From the NCBI GenBank assembly GCA_019113665.1, contig DXGW01000181.1, forward strand, positions 1-9,767: a stretch of 9,767 nt of DNA, in the 5' to 3' direction. The stretch comes from Candidatus Alistipes excrementipullorum. Lineage in GTDB: Bacteria > Bacteroidota > Bacteroidia > Bacteroidales > Rikenellaceae. A program made the position numbers and the translations under genes. Positions 1-6,764 of this stretch are shown here, piece after piece. The notes beneath the pieces were generated by a model. It was not told where the DNA came from. It searched no databases and was given only the letters and a program-made list of their open reading frames with translations. Positions within the stretch are counted from its first letter, which is position 1, and each line of letters starts with the position of its first letter.

Positions 1-200
1 GTGCCTCGATCTCGCTGGCGAAGGCCGCCCGCGCCTACGCCTTCATCCGCCGCCGCGGATACGTCATTCCCGAAGACGTGCGTGCCGTATGCCATGACGT
101 GCTGCGCCACCGTATCGGGCTCACGTACGAGGCCGAAGCCGAGAACATCACCTCCGAGGAGATCATAACCGACATTCTCAACAACGTAATCGTGCCGTAA
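1..200 (+). CDS. MoxR-family AAA+ ATPase, C-terminal fragment (5' end outside window)
   Basis: Only the last 65 codons are present, read from base 3 to the TAA at 198-200. The fragment begins ASISLAKAARAYAF and continues through RRRGYVIPEDVRAV and DVLRHRIGLTYEAE. This is the C-terminal lid helical domain of MoxR-type ATPases, where an 'ASxxLxxAARAxA...DVRxVAxDVLRHRI' pattern is characteristic. The Walker A and B motifs would lie upstream, outside the window. MoxR proteins are cytosolic ATPases thought to act as chaperones or remodellers for VWA-domain partners. The gene directly downstream encodes a DUF58 protein, the standard neighbour. Its stop codon shares one base with the next start (TAATG), suggesting translational coupling. 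The family call is strong despite the short fragment. Substrate and exact role are inferred from the family. Confidence 0.9.
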   Translation, partial: ASISLAKAARAYAFIRRRGYVIPEDVRAVCHDVLRHRIGLTYEAEAENITSEEIITDILNNVIVP

Positions 201-1084
201 TGCAGGAGAACGAGAACGATATTCTCAAGAGGGTCCGCAAGATCGAGATCAAGACCCGCGGTCTGTCGAACGAGATTTTCGCAGGAAAATACCACACGGC
301 ATTCCGCGGACGAGGCATGTCGTTCGCCGAGGTGCGCGAATACAAGGCCGGCGACGACGTGCGCGACATCGACTGGAACGTCACGGCACGCTCGCGCAAG
401 CCCCACATCAAGGTCTACGAGGAGGAGCGCGAACTGACAATGATGCTGCTGGTCGACGTCAGCGGCTCGCGCATGTTCGGATCGACCGAGCGCCTCAAGA
501 AGAACATCATAACCGAAATCGCCGCCGTGCTCGCCTTCTCGGCGGCACAGAACAACGACAAGGTCGGCTGCATATTCTTCTCGGACAAGGTCGAGAAGTT
601 CATACCCCCGAAAAAGGGCCGCAGCCACATTCTGATGATCATACGCGAACTGATAGGCTTCGTGCCCGAGAACCGCGGCACGAAACTGTCGGAACCTATA
701 CGCTTCCTCACCAATGTCACCAAGAAGCACTGCACGGCCTTCATACTCTCGGACTTCATGGACTCGTCGCGCGACCGCAGCGCACTGGACGACGCCCTGA
801 AGATCGCCAGCGGCCGCCACGACCTCGTAGGTATCCGCGTCACCGACCCGCGCGAGGCCATGCTGCCCGACGTGGGCATCATCGAGATGCAGGACGCCGA
901 GTCGGGTCGCAAGGTGTGGGTCGACACATCGTCGGCCCGCGTACGCGAGCACTACGCCCGCGTCTGGGAGGAGCGGAGCGCCGCCATAGACTCCACACTC
1001 AAGCACAACCGCGTCGACACGGCCTGCGTATCGACCGACGGCGACTATGTGGCAGAACTGATCAAACTATTCAAGCAACGATGA
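200..1084 (+). CDS. DUF58 family protein with VWA-like metal-binding fold
   Basis: This is a 294-residue protein without signal peptide or transmembrane segments, so probably cytosolic. The DUF58 signature is clear: REYKAGDDVRDIDWN spans about residues 46-60 and is followed by AR and VYEEERE. Immediately after comes a VWA-type MIDAS start, DVSGS at residues 86-90, in a hydrophobic strand (MMLLVDVSGS). Further candidate metal-site elements are RGTKLSE and LSDFMD. DUF58 proteins are regularly encoded next to MoxR ATPases and are presumed partners or clients; their biochemical function is poorly defined. The ATG at 200 overlaps the MoxR stop by one base. The TGA at 1082-1084 overlaps the next ATG (ATGA), placing it firmly in one operon. 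Length is normal for the short form of DUF58 that lacks N-terminal membrane helices. The family call is secure. Confidence 0.93.
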   Translation: MQENENDILKRVRKIEIKTRGLSNEIFAGKYHTAFRGRGMSFAEVREYKAGDDVRDIDWNVTARSRKPHIKVYEEERELTMMLLVDVSGSRMFGSTERLKKNIITEIAAVLAFSAAQNNDKVGCIFFSDKVEKFIPPKKGRSHILMIIRELIGFVPENRGTKLSEPIRFLTNVTKKHCTAFILSDFMDSSRDRSALDDALKIASGRHDLVGIRVTDPREAMLPDVGIIEMQDAESGRKVWVDTSSARVREHYARVWEERSAAIDSTLKHNRVDTACVSTDGDYVAELIKLFKQR

Positions 1085-2085
1085 AAAACCCACTGGCCAA
1101 ATACGCACTGGCGGCCGTCGCCACACTCCTGGCCGCTGCGGCCCACGCCGCCGCCCCCGAAGTGAGAGCCTACGTCGAGCCCGACAGCATACTCATAGGC
1201 GACCGTTTCACATTTACGATCGAGGTGGACAAGGATCTGGTGCAGAGCGTGGCTTTCCCCGAATTCGCACCCGACCCGCAGAGCGGAATAGAGCTTGTCG
1301 AGAGTCTGCCGCCCGATACCCTCGAGCGGGACGGACGCCACCTGCGCGTGCGCAAACGCTACACGATGGCGGCATTCGAGGAGGGACGCATCGGCATGGG
1401 TACGGCCGAAGTGCTCTATGCCGACAAGAACATCGTCGACACGCTCCGCAGCCGCGACTCGATATTCCTCAACGTGGCCACATTCCAGATAGACTCCACG
1501 TCGCACCCCATATTCGACATCAAGCCGCAGAAGAACCTCCCGTTCCGGTACGCCGAGATCGGAGGCTATATCTCATGGGCCGCGCTGGCCATACTGCTGG
1601 TCGGAGTCATCGTGTTCGCGCTGTCGCGCTGGCTGGCAGGACGGGGCAAGTCGATAGGCGACCTGTTCAAGCCCGCGCCGCCGCAGCCGCCGCACGTCGT
1701 GGCCATCAAGGCTCTCGAAAACCTCCACAACCAGAAACTGTGGCAGAACAACCGCCACAAGGCATACTACTCGGGACTGTCGGACATTCTGCGCACCTAC
1801 CTGTCGGAACGCTACGGAATAGGCGCGATGGAGATGACCACCGACGAGATAGCCGGTGCCGTACGCGACATTGAGATGCCCAAGAAGGCCGAAACAGACC
1901 TCATCTCGGTACTCCGCGACGCCGACCTTGCGAAATTCGCCAAGATGCAGCACGACCCCGAACAGAACGAGGCCGACTACAACAAGGCATACTACTTCGT
2001 CGAGGATACCAAGCAGGCGGAACCGTCGGCCGAAGGCGACGAGGACGAGATAATCGACAACTTAACCAAGCCAGACAATGCGTAA
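1081..2085 (+). CDS. Bat-operon envelope protein, single TM, DUF4381-like C-terminal domain
   Basis: The protein has 334 residues. I start at ATG 1081 because it opens a good signal peptide (MKNPLAKYALAAVATLLAAAAHA, written as basic start, hydrophobic core, then AHA/AAP cleavage near residue 24). It also overlaps the DUF58 stop by 4 bp, whereas the longer in-frame reading from 916 would run antiparallel to no recognisable domain. After cleavage comes a beta-rich extracytoplasmic domain to about residue 160, beginning VRAYVEPDSILIGDRFTF, which resembles BatD-type repeats. A TM helix follows at about 164-184. The basic RWLAGRGK after it predicts a cytosolic C-terminal half. That half contains KAYYSGLSDILRTYLSERYG and MTTDEI, the pattern I associate with DUF4381 proteins. 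The acidic tail ends in a low-complexity stretch. It likely bridges cytosolic MoxR/DUF58 and the periplasmic VWA proteins; this is inference from topology and context. Confidence 0.85.
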   Translation: MKNPLAKYALAAVATLLAAAAHAAAPEVRAYVEPDSILIGDRFTFTIEVDKDLVQSVAFPEFAPDPQSGIELVESLPPDTLERDGRHLRVRKRYTMAAFEEGRIGMGTAEVLYADKNIVDTLRSRDSIFLNVATFQIDSTSHPIFDIKPQKNLPFRYAEIGGYISWAALAILLVGVIVFALSRWLAGRGKSIGDLFKPAPPQPPHVVAIKALENLHNQKLWQNNRHKAYYSGLSDILRTYLSERYGIGAMEMTTDEIAGAVRDIEMPKKAETDLISVLRDADLAKFAKMQHDPEQNEADYNKAYYFVEDTKQAEPSAEGDEDEIIDNLTKPDNA

Positions 2086-2899
2086 GCTACTGTATATACT
2101 GATTTTCACGCTTGCGGCATCGAGTGCCGCGGCGCAGCAGATGCCCGAACGCCGTCTGGTGCGCAAGGGCAACCGCCAGTTCAAGAAAGAGAATTTCGAC
2201 CGCAGCGTCGATCTCTACATGCGTGCCCTCGGGGCAGACTCAACGTCGTTCGAGGCGGGCTACAACCTGAGCAATGCGCTGTTCCGCTCGGAACGTTACG
2301 ATACGGCCGAACAGACGATGATGCGCGCGGCGGCGGATTCGACCCGTTCCGACACCGAAAGGGCCGAGGCTTTCTACAACCTCGGCAACACGCAGTTCAT
2401 GCAGAAGAAACTCGAACAGGCGCTCGAAAGTTACCGCAACTCGCTGCGGCTGAACCCCTCGGACATGGACGCGAAGTACAACTACGCCTACACCAAGCGC
2501 CTGCTCGACCAGCAGAAGAACAATCAGGACCAGAATCAGGACCAAAACAAGGGCCAAAACAAGGATCAGAATAAGAACGACCAGAACCAGAACCAGAACC
2601 AAAATCAGGATCAAAACCAGGACCAGAATCAAGACCAGAATCAAGACCAGAATCAGAATCAGGACAACAAGGATCAGAATCAGGACAACAAGGATCAGAA
2701 TGGTGACGGTGATCGGGACCGGCAAAAATCCGACAATGACAGGCGTGACGGCAACGGCGGGGAACAACAGCAGCAGGGCGGCATATCGCCGCAGGAGCAG
2801 GAGGCCATGCTCGATGCCATACAGGCTCAGGAGGACAAGACTCAGGAGAAGGTGAAGGAGAAACAGGGCATAATCGTCCGCGGGTCCAAGAACTGGTAA
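2078..2899 (+). CDS. batC: BatC-like tetratricopeptide repeat protein with Asn/Gln/Asp-rich repeat tract
   Basis: This 273-residue protein has an N-terminal signal peptide (about residues 1-19, ending SSAAA before QQ). TPR helices follow over about residues 25-145, including GYNLSNALFRSERYDTAEQ (61-79) and AFYNLGNTQFMQKKLEQALE (98-117) with RLNPSDMDAKYNYA after it. Residues 148-208 are almost entirely N, Q, D and K. The C-terminal end (about 235-273) reads ISPQEQEAMLDAIQAQEDKT and finishes in KNW, which matches what I recall of BatC tails in Bacteroidetes. The start overlaps the upstream stop by 8 bp. TPR proteins of Bat loci are predicted periplasmic scaffolds for the VWA proteins BatA and BatB. 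Here the gene sits before, not after, the VWA pair. The gene symbol rests on domain architecture and context, so a general TPR protein is the alternative. Confidence 0.83.
   Translation: MRKLLYILIFTLAASSAAAQQMPERRLVRKGNRQFKKENFDRSVDLYMRALGADSTSFEAGYNLSNALFRSERYDTAEQTMMRAAADSTRSDTERAEAFYNLGNTQFMQKKLEQALESYRNSLRLNPSDMDAKYNYAYTKRLLDQQKNNQDQNQDQNKGQNKDQNKNDQNQNQNQNQDQNQDQNQDQNQDQNQNQDNKDQNQDNKDQNGDGDRDRQKSDNDRRDGNGGEQQQQGGISPQEQEAMLDAIQAQEDKTQEKVKEKQGIIVRGSKNW
2519..2701 (+). repeat. In-frame Asn/Gln/Asp low-complexity repeat tract inside the TPR gene
   Basis: About 61 codons made almost only of AAT/AAC, CAG/CAA, GAT/GAC and AAG, coding mainly for (D/K)QNQ units. Two perfect tandem copies are visible. 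A 12-bp unit AATCAAGACCAG lies at 2627-2638 and 2639-2650. A 21-bp unit coding for NQDNKDQ lies at 2657-2677 and 2678-2698. All unit lengths are multiples of three, so copy-number change would keep the frame. The tract is AT-richer than the rest of the gene. Confidence 0.92.
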
Positions 2900-2920
2900 C
2901 ACGAAAACAACGATGTGATC

Positions 2921-3907
2921 ATGCAATTCGCAAATCCGCACATACTTTGGCTGCTCACGATATTGGTACCGATGGCAGCCTATTACATCTACCGCTCGCG
3001 ACAGGGCGGCGCCGCGATCAGGGTATCGACGATCGAGGGCGTACGCCGTGCCCCGCGCACGCTGCGCTACTGGCTGCGCCATGTGCCGTTCGTGCTGCGC
3101 TGCGTGGCCGTTGCCCTGGTAATCGTGGCTCTGGCCCGCCCGCAGTCGGCCGAACACCACTCGAAGAGCAACGCCGAAGGTATCGACATAGTGATGGCCA
3201 TAGACGTCTCGACATCGATGCTCGCACGCGACTTCAAGCCCGACCGCATAACCGCCGCCAAGGAGGTGGCCGCATCGTTCATCGCCGACCGTCCGACCGA
3301 CCGCATAGGCCTTGTGGTCTTCGCCGGCGAATCGCTCACGCAGAGCCCGCTGACGACCGACCAGAGCACGCTGCAGACACTGCTGGCACGTATCCGCAGC
3401 GGTATCATCGAGGACGGAACTGCAATCGGCAACGGTCTGGCAACCGCCATAAACCGTCTGCGCGAAAGCGATGCCAAGAGCAAGGTGATAATACTGCTTA
3501 CGGACGGTGTGAACAACCGCGGGCAGATCTCGCCGCTCACGGCGGCACAGATCGCAAAGGACTACGGCATCAAGGTCTACACCATCGGTGTCGGCACGCG
3601 CGGCAAGGCCCCCTATCCGGCCGTCGACATGTTCGGCAACACGACCTTCGTGCAGGTCGACGTCGAGATAGACGAAGACGTGCTCCGCAAGATTGCCGAA
3701 CAGACCGGAGGACAATACTTCAGGGCCACCGACAAGCAGAAGCTAAAGGCCATATACGACCAGATCAATACGCTCGAGAAGAGCAAGGTCGAGATATCGC
3801 AGTTCACGACACTGAACGAAGAGTACCTGCCGTGGGTGCTGTGGGCGCTGGCCGTCCTGGCCGTGGAATTCATATTGAGAACCGTAATTTTGAAACGAAT
3901 ACCGTAA
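2921..3907 (+). CDS. batA: BatA-like membrane-anchored VWA domain protein
   Basis: The protein has 328 residues from ATG 2921. A GTG two codons earlier (2915) is possible, but the ATG gives MQFANPHILWLL, aligning with the MFRFANPHLLWLL start of the next gene. TM helices lie at about 8-24, 55-72 (followed by the conserved ARPQ) and 302-322. The loop between TM1 and TM2 is rich in Arg, so by the positive-inside rule it is cytosolic. That places the N-terminus and the VWA domain (about 88-290) in the periplasm. The MIDAS is complete: DVSTS at 95-99, Thr167 in EDGTAIG and Asp195 in LLTDG. It also carries the IGLVVFAG strand typical of the BatA/BatB group. The gene is 21 bp after the TPR gene and 1 bp before batB. 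Bat proteins were linked to aerotolerance in Bacteroides; the molecular role is unresolved. Confidence 0.92.
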   Translation: MQFANPHILWLLTILVPMAAYYIYRSRQGGAAIRVSTIEGVRRAPRTLRYWLRHVPFVLRCVAVALVIVALARPQSAEHHSKSNAEGIDIVMAIDVSTSMLARDFKPDRITAAKEVAASFIADRPTDRIGLVVFAGESLTQSPLTTDQSTLQTLLARIRSGIIEDGTAIGNGLATAINRLRESDAKSKVIILLTDGVNNRGQISPLTAAQIAKDYGIKVYTIGVGTRGKAPYPAVDMFGNTTFVQVDVEIDEDVLRKIAEQTGGQYFRATDKQKLKAIYDQINTLEKSKVEISQFTTLNEEYLPWVLWALAVLAVEFILRTVILKRIP

Positions 3908-3908
3908 T

Positions 3909-4940
3909 ATGTTCAGGTTCGCAAATCCGCATCTTTTATGGCTGTTGCTGCTTCCGGCGGCTGCGGTCGTAATCTATATGCTCGCCGCCGTAATGCGCCG
4001 CCGCAGGCTGGCCCGTTTCGGCAACATGGCGACGCTCCGGGAACTGATGCCCGAGGTATCGACGGCCCGCAACCATTTCAAGTTCCTGCTCTTCATAATC
4101 GCCATGATACTGATTGCCGTGGCCGCGGCCCGTCCGCAGTTCGGGTCGAAACTGCGCGAAGAGAAGAGCCGGGGAGTCGAGATGATGCTCGTGGTCGACG
4201 TGTCGAACTCGATGCTGGCCGAAGACTTCGAGCCGAGCCGTCTGGAACGCACGAAATACGCAATCGACAAGCTCTTCGACGGCCTGAAGCAGGAACGCGT
4301 CGGCGTCATAGTCTTCGCCGGCGAGGCCAAGGTCCAGCTGCCGATAACTTCGGACTACCGCATGGCCAAGGCCTTTGCCAAACGCATATCGCCCACGCTG
4401 GTGGCCGAACAGGGAACGTCGATAGGCAAAGCTCTGTCGATGGCCATGATGTCGTTCTCGTCACAGAGCGACAACAGCCGCGTGATGATTCTGATAACCG
4501 ACGGCGAGACTCACGACAACAATGCACTGGAGGTGGCGCAGCAGGCCGCCGAACAGGGCATCAAGATCTTCACGATAGGTATCGGAACGCCCGAAGGCGC
4601 CCCGATCTCGATAAACGGCGAGTATATCAGCGACGAAAACGGCGAGATGGTCGTATCGAAGCTCAACGAACAGATGCTCCAGAAGATCGCCTCCACGACA
4701 GGCGGCGCATACGTGCGCGCGTCGAAGCAGTCCATCGGCCTCGACGAGATAGTCAAGGCCATAAACGAGATGCAGCAGGACGAACTCACCACAATGCGCT
4801 TCGAGGAGTACAACGAACAGTTCCCGTACCTGCTGTGGATAGCATTCGTGCTGCTGGTGCTCGACATCTTCATACTCGACCGCAAAAACCCGCTTCTGGC
4901 ACGGTTCAACATATTCGACAAAAGGCACACGAAGGAATAG
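3909..4940 (+). CDS. batB: BatB-like membrane-anchored VWA domain protein
   Basis: This 343-residue paralogue of the preceding VWA protein has the same plan. TM1 lies at about 8-28, followed by an Arg-rich loop (MRRRRLARFG). TM2 lies at about 59-74, ending in ARPQ, and TM3 at about 306-323 with a basic C-terminal tail. Topology again predicts a periplasmic VWA domain. MIDAS residues are intact: DVSNS at 97-101, Thr170 in EQGTSIG and Asp198 in ITDGETHD. ITDGETHD and EGAPI within the VWA are typical for BatB as I know it. The start ATG is one base after the batA stop (TAAtATG), so translation is probably coupled. It is the last gene of the Bat cluster here: an AT-rich intergenic region with a new promoter follows, and no batD or batE is found. 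Confidence 0.91.
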   Translation: MFRFANPHLLWLLLLPAAAVVIYMLAAVMRRRRLARFGNMATLRELMPEVSTARNHFKFLLFIIAMILIAVAAARPQFGSKLREEKSRGVEMMLVVDVSNSMLAEDFEPSRLERTKYAIDKLFDGLKQERVGVIVFAGEAKVQLPITSDYRMAKAFAKRISPTLVAEQGTSIGKALSMAMMSFSSQSDNSRVMILITDGETHDNNALEVAQQAAEQGIKIFTIGIGTPEGAPISINGEYISDENGEMVVSKLNEQMLQKIASTTGGAYVRASKQSIGLDEIVKAINEMQQDELTTMRFEEYNEQFPYLLWIAFVLLVLDIFILDRKNPLLARFNIFDKRHTKE

Positions 4941-4964
4941 GCCCGCAACCGCGACACCATAATG

Positions 4965-4997
4965 GCGGAATTTTTTGGATATGGCAAAAAATTCCGC
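4965..4997. repeat. Perfect 12-bp inverted repeat in the lipA promoter region (possible operator or hairpin)
   Basis: GCGGAATTTTTT (4965-4976), a 9-base spacer GGATATGGC, then AAAAAATTCCGC (4986-4997) form a perfect inverted repeat. The right arm abuts the predicted -7 box and the left arm contains most of the predicted -33 TTTG. As DNA this geometry suits a dimeric repressor site. As RNA it could be a hairpin ending the Bat transcript, although no clean U tract follows (TATATTTGTG). The repeat is seen directly; the function is open. Confidence 0.8.
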
Positions 4998-5005
4998 TAT
5001 ATTTG
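4974..5005 (+). promoter_or_regulatory. Predicted Bacteroidetes-type promoter for lipA-lipB-recJ-folE
   Basis: TTTG at 4974-4977 and TATATTTG at 4998-5005 match the Bacteroidetes -33 TTTG and -7 TAnnTTTG elements, separated by 20 bases, within the normal range. Transcription would begin roughly 7 bases downstream, near 5011-5013, giving a leader of only about 20 bases before the lipA ATG. It lies in a marked AT-rich island within GC-rich DNA. Confidence 0.72.
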
Positions 5006-5032
5006 TGCCAATTGGAAAATAATGAACTTAAA

Positions 5033-5911
5033 ATGCCGAAGTTGTATGACGAGGTAAACGTACTGAAAAAACCCCAATGGTTGAAAATCAGGCTGCACGA
5101 AACCGCTTCCTTCGCGGAGGTGGACCGTATCGTTAAGCAGCACGGGCTGCATACGATCTGCAGCAGCGGAATGTGCCCGAACAAGTCGGAGTGCTGGAGC
5201 CGCAGAACAGCCACTTTCATGATATTGGGGGATATATGCACACGCAACTGCCGTTTCTGTGCGACAAAATCAGGACACCCGTCGCCGGCCGATCCCGACG
5301 AACCGCAAAAGGTTGCGGAAAGCGTCGCGCTGATGGGCCTTCGGCACGTTGTCGTAACTTCTGTTACTCGCGATGATCTGCCCGACGGCGGCGCCGCACA
5401 CTGGGCCGCAACCACAAGGGCGATCCGAGCGAAGAATCCGAACGCAACAATTGAGCTCCTTATTCCCGATCTGGACGCCAGACACGACCTGCTGGATATC
5501 GTAGCGGCGTCCGAGCCCGACATCATCGGGCACAACATCGAAACCGTCGAACGACTCACTCCGCTCGTACGCTCGAAGGCGAAGTACCGGACAAGCCTCG
5601 AAACCCTGAAATACCTGGGCAGCAGGGGCGCCGTTACCAAAAGCGGCATAATGGTCGGACTCGGCGAGACCGATGACGAGGTAGGACAGACACTGCGCGA
5701 CCTGCGCGATGCCGGTGTCCGAATCGTAACTCTGGGCCAGTATCTGCGGCCGACTCTGGAGCACTATCCCGTTGCGGAATACATCACTCCGGAAAAATTC
5801 GACCGCTACAGGCAGCAGGCTCTCGAAATGGGCTTCGACTACTGCGCGAGCGCACCTCTGGTACGTTCGTCGTACTTGGCCGACGCCGCTTTGCAGAGCG
5901 TGAAAAGGTAG
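5033..5911 (+). CDS. lipA: Lipoyl synthase (radical SAM, two [4Fe-4S] clusters)
   Basis: LipA inserts two sulfur atoms into octanoyl chains on lipoyl domains (E2 and H proteins) to make the lipoyl cofactor. The protein has 292 residues, normal for the family. The auxiliary-cluster motif CX4CX5C is present at Cys43, Cys48 and Cys54 (CSSGMCPNKSEC). The radical-SAM motif CX3CX2C is at Cys69, Cys73 and Cys76 (CTRNCRFC). The C-terminal RSSY at 278-281 supplies the serine ligand of the auxiliary cluster. VVVTSVTRDDLPDGGA, GHNIETV and GLGETDDEV are further family hallmarks. I start at ATG 5033. The frame stays open far upstream only because of the antisense-like codon bias within batB; that upstream part has no LipA similarity, and the promoter lies at 4974-5005. 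It is the first gene of a four-gene unit with lipB. Confidence 0.97.
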   Translation: MPKLYDEVNVLKKPQWLKIRLHETASFAEVDRIVKQHGLHTICSSGMCPNKSECWSRRTATFMILGDICTRNCRFCATKSGHPSPADPDEPQKVAESVALMGLRHVVVTSVTRDDLPDGGAAHWAATTRAIRAKNPNATIELLIPDLDARHDLLDIVAASEPDIIGHNIETVERLTPLVRSKAKYRTSLETLKYLGSRGAVTKSGIMVGLGETDDEVGQTLRDLRDAGVRIVTLGQYLRPTLEHYPVAEYITPEKFDRYRQQALEMGFDYCASAPLVRSSYLADAALQSVKR

Positions 5912-5968
5912 AACGCCGACGCCGCAAGAGACATCACCGCACGGTGCATCTCCCGAAGCGTCAGCAAA

Positions 5969-5973
5969 AGGGA
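5969..5973 (+). promoter_or_regulatory. lipB: Possible Shine-Dalgarno sequence choosing the lipB start
   Basis: AGGGA lies 9 bases upstream of ATG 5983 and is one of the few Shine-Dalgarno-like sites in the window. It falls inside the longer GTG-started reading (5944) and so favours the ATG. Bacteroidetes often do without such sites, so the weight is modest. Confidence 0.35.
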
Positions 5974-5982
5974 AAGTGCAGT

Positions 5983-6759
5983 ATGCCATTGTTTGTCGAA
6001 TACAGGGACCTGGGTCGCATGGACTATGCCGAGTGCTGGGATTTGCAGCGCTCGATATTCGATGCCATGCTCGCAGCAAAAGCCCTGCACGGCAGCAATG
6101 CGCCAGAGGGCGGCATCTGCCCGGCCGAGGTGGCCGGTACGGGACTGCCCGGACCGAAGGCCGGGACCATACTCACAGTAGAGCACCCTCCCGTCTACAC
6201 GCTCGGCAAACACGGGCACCGGAGCAACATGCTCGCAAGCGAAGAACGCCTGCGCAGCCTCGGAGCCGATTTCTACAACATAGACCGCGGCGGCGACATC
6301 ACATTCCATGGCGACGGCCAGATCGTCGGCTACCCCATTCTCGACCTCGAAATGCTGGGAATCGGGCTGCGTGAATATGTGGACGCCCTTGAGCAGAGCG
6401 TCATCGACACGCTGGCCGGATACGGCATCAGGGCAGGACGCTCGCACGGCGCCTCGGGCGTATGGCTCGGGAGCGGCGCCGAGTATGCCGGCGGCCAGGC
6501 CCCGGAAAACGGAGGCCCGCTGCGCAAGATATGCGCAATAGGAGTCAAGGCTTCACGTTATGTTACGATGCACGGCTTCGCGCTCAACGTAACCACCGAC
6601 CTTAAATGGTTCGGCAACATCAACCCCTGCGGTTTTACCGACCGCGGCGTAACGTCGATGATGAGGGAAATCGGATCGGCACCCGACATCGACGAAGTCA
6701 AAAGAGTGCTGATCGACAATTTGGCGAGAATATTAAATGTTAAAATATATAAAAACTGA
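5983..6759 (+). CDS. lipB: Lipoyl(octanoyl) transferase
   Basis: LipB moves octanoyl from acyl carrier protein to lipoyl domains, giving the substrate of LipA, encoded 71 bp upstream. The protein has 258 residues from ATG 5983; a GTG at 5944 would add 13 residues (LPKRQQKGK...) lacking family similarity. Motifs seen are VEHPPVYTLGKHG (67-79), RGGDITFHGDGQ (102-113), Lys182 in RKICAIGVKASR, His197 in MHGFALN, and Cys216 in NPCGF. The Lys182-Cys216 spacing of 34 equals that of the catalytic pair in M. tuberculosis LipB (Lys142/Cys176). Oddities are two Gly/Pro/Ala-rich stretches that look inserted (about residues 36-59 and 163-179) and Asp111 where I expect Pro in HGPGQ. All catalytic residues remain, so it is probably active. 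The last 11 codons are notably AT-rich. Confidence 0.95.
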   Translation: MPLFVEYRDLGRMDYAECWDLQRSIFDAMLAAKALHGSNAPEGGICPAEVAGTGLPGPKAGTILTVEHPPVYTLGKHGHRSNMLASEERLRSLGADFYNIDRGGDITFHGDGQIVGYPILDLEMLGIGLREYVDALEQSVIDTLAGYGIRAGRSHGASGVWLGSGAEYAGGQAPENGGPLRKICAIGVKASRYVTMHGFALNVTTDLKWFGNINPCGFTDRGVTSMMREIGSAPDIDEVKRVLIDNLARILNVKIYKN

Positions 6760-6764
6760 AGATT

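Noticed and set aside
916..1080. N-terminal extension of the DUF4381-like protein inside the DUF58 gene
   Set aside because: The extension is Arg-rich out-of-frame sequence. ATG 1081 starts a clean signal peptide and overlaps the upstream stop in the usual ATGA manner.
2913..2920. ATG at 2913 and GTG at 2915 as alternative batA starts
   Set aside because: The ATG at 2913 is out of frame and meets a stop at once. The GTG would add only two residues and lacks the match to the batB N-terminus given by ATG 2921.
2240..3715. Antisense 491-codon frame with a striking Leu/Val/Ile-only stretch that looks like membrane helices
   Set aside because: The hydrophobic run is simply the reverse complement of the CAG/AAT/GAT repeat tract of the TPR gene (CTG, ATT, ATC codons). 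There is no independent evidence of coding.
3938..5032. In-frame 5' extension of lipA running back through batB
   Set aside because: The extension lies in the +1 frame of the certain batB gene, is Arg/His/Gly-rich low-quality sequence, and is separated from LipA similarity by the predicted promoter. The lipA start is ATG 5033.
5928..5946. Small hairpin (CACC-GCAC-GGTG) between lipA and lipB
   Set aside because: It has only a 4-bp stem without a U tract, too weak for a terminator or riboswitch. lipB appears to be in the same transcript.
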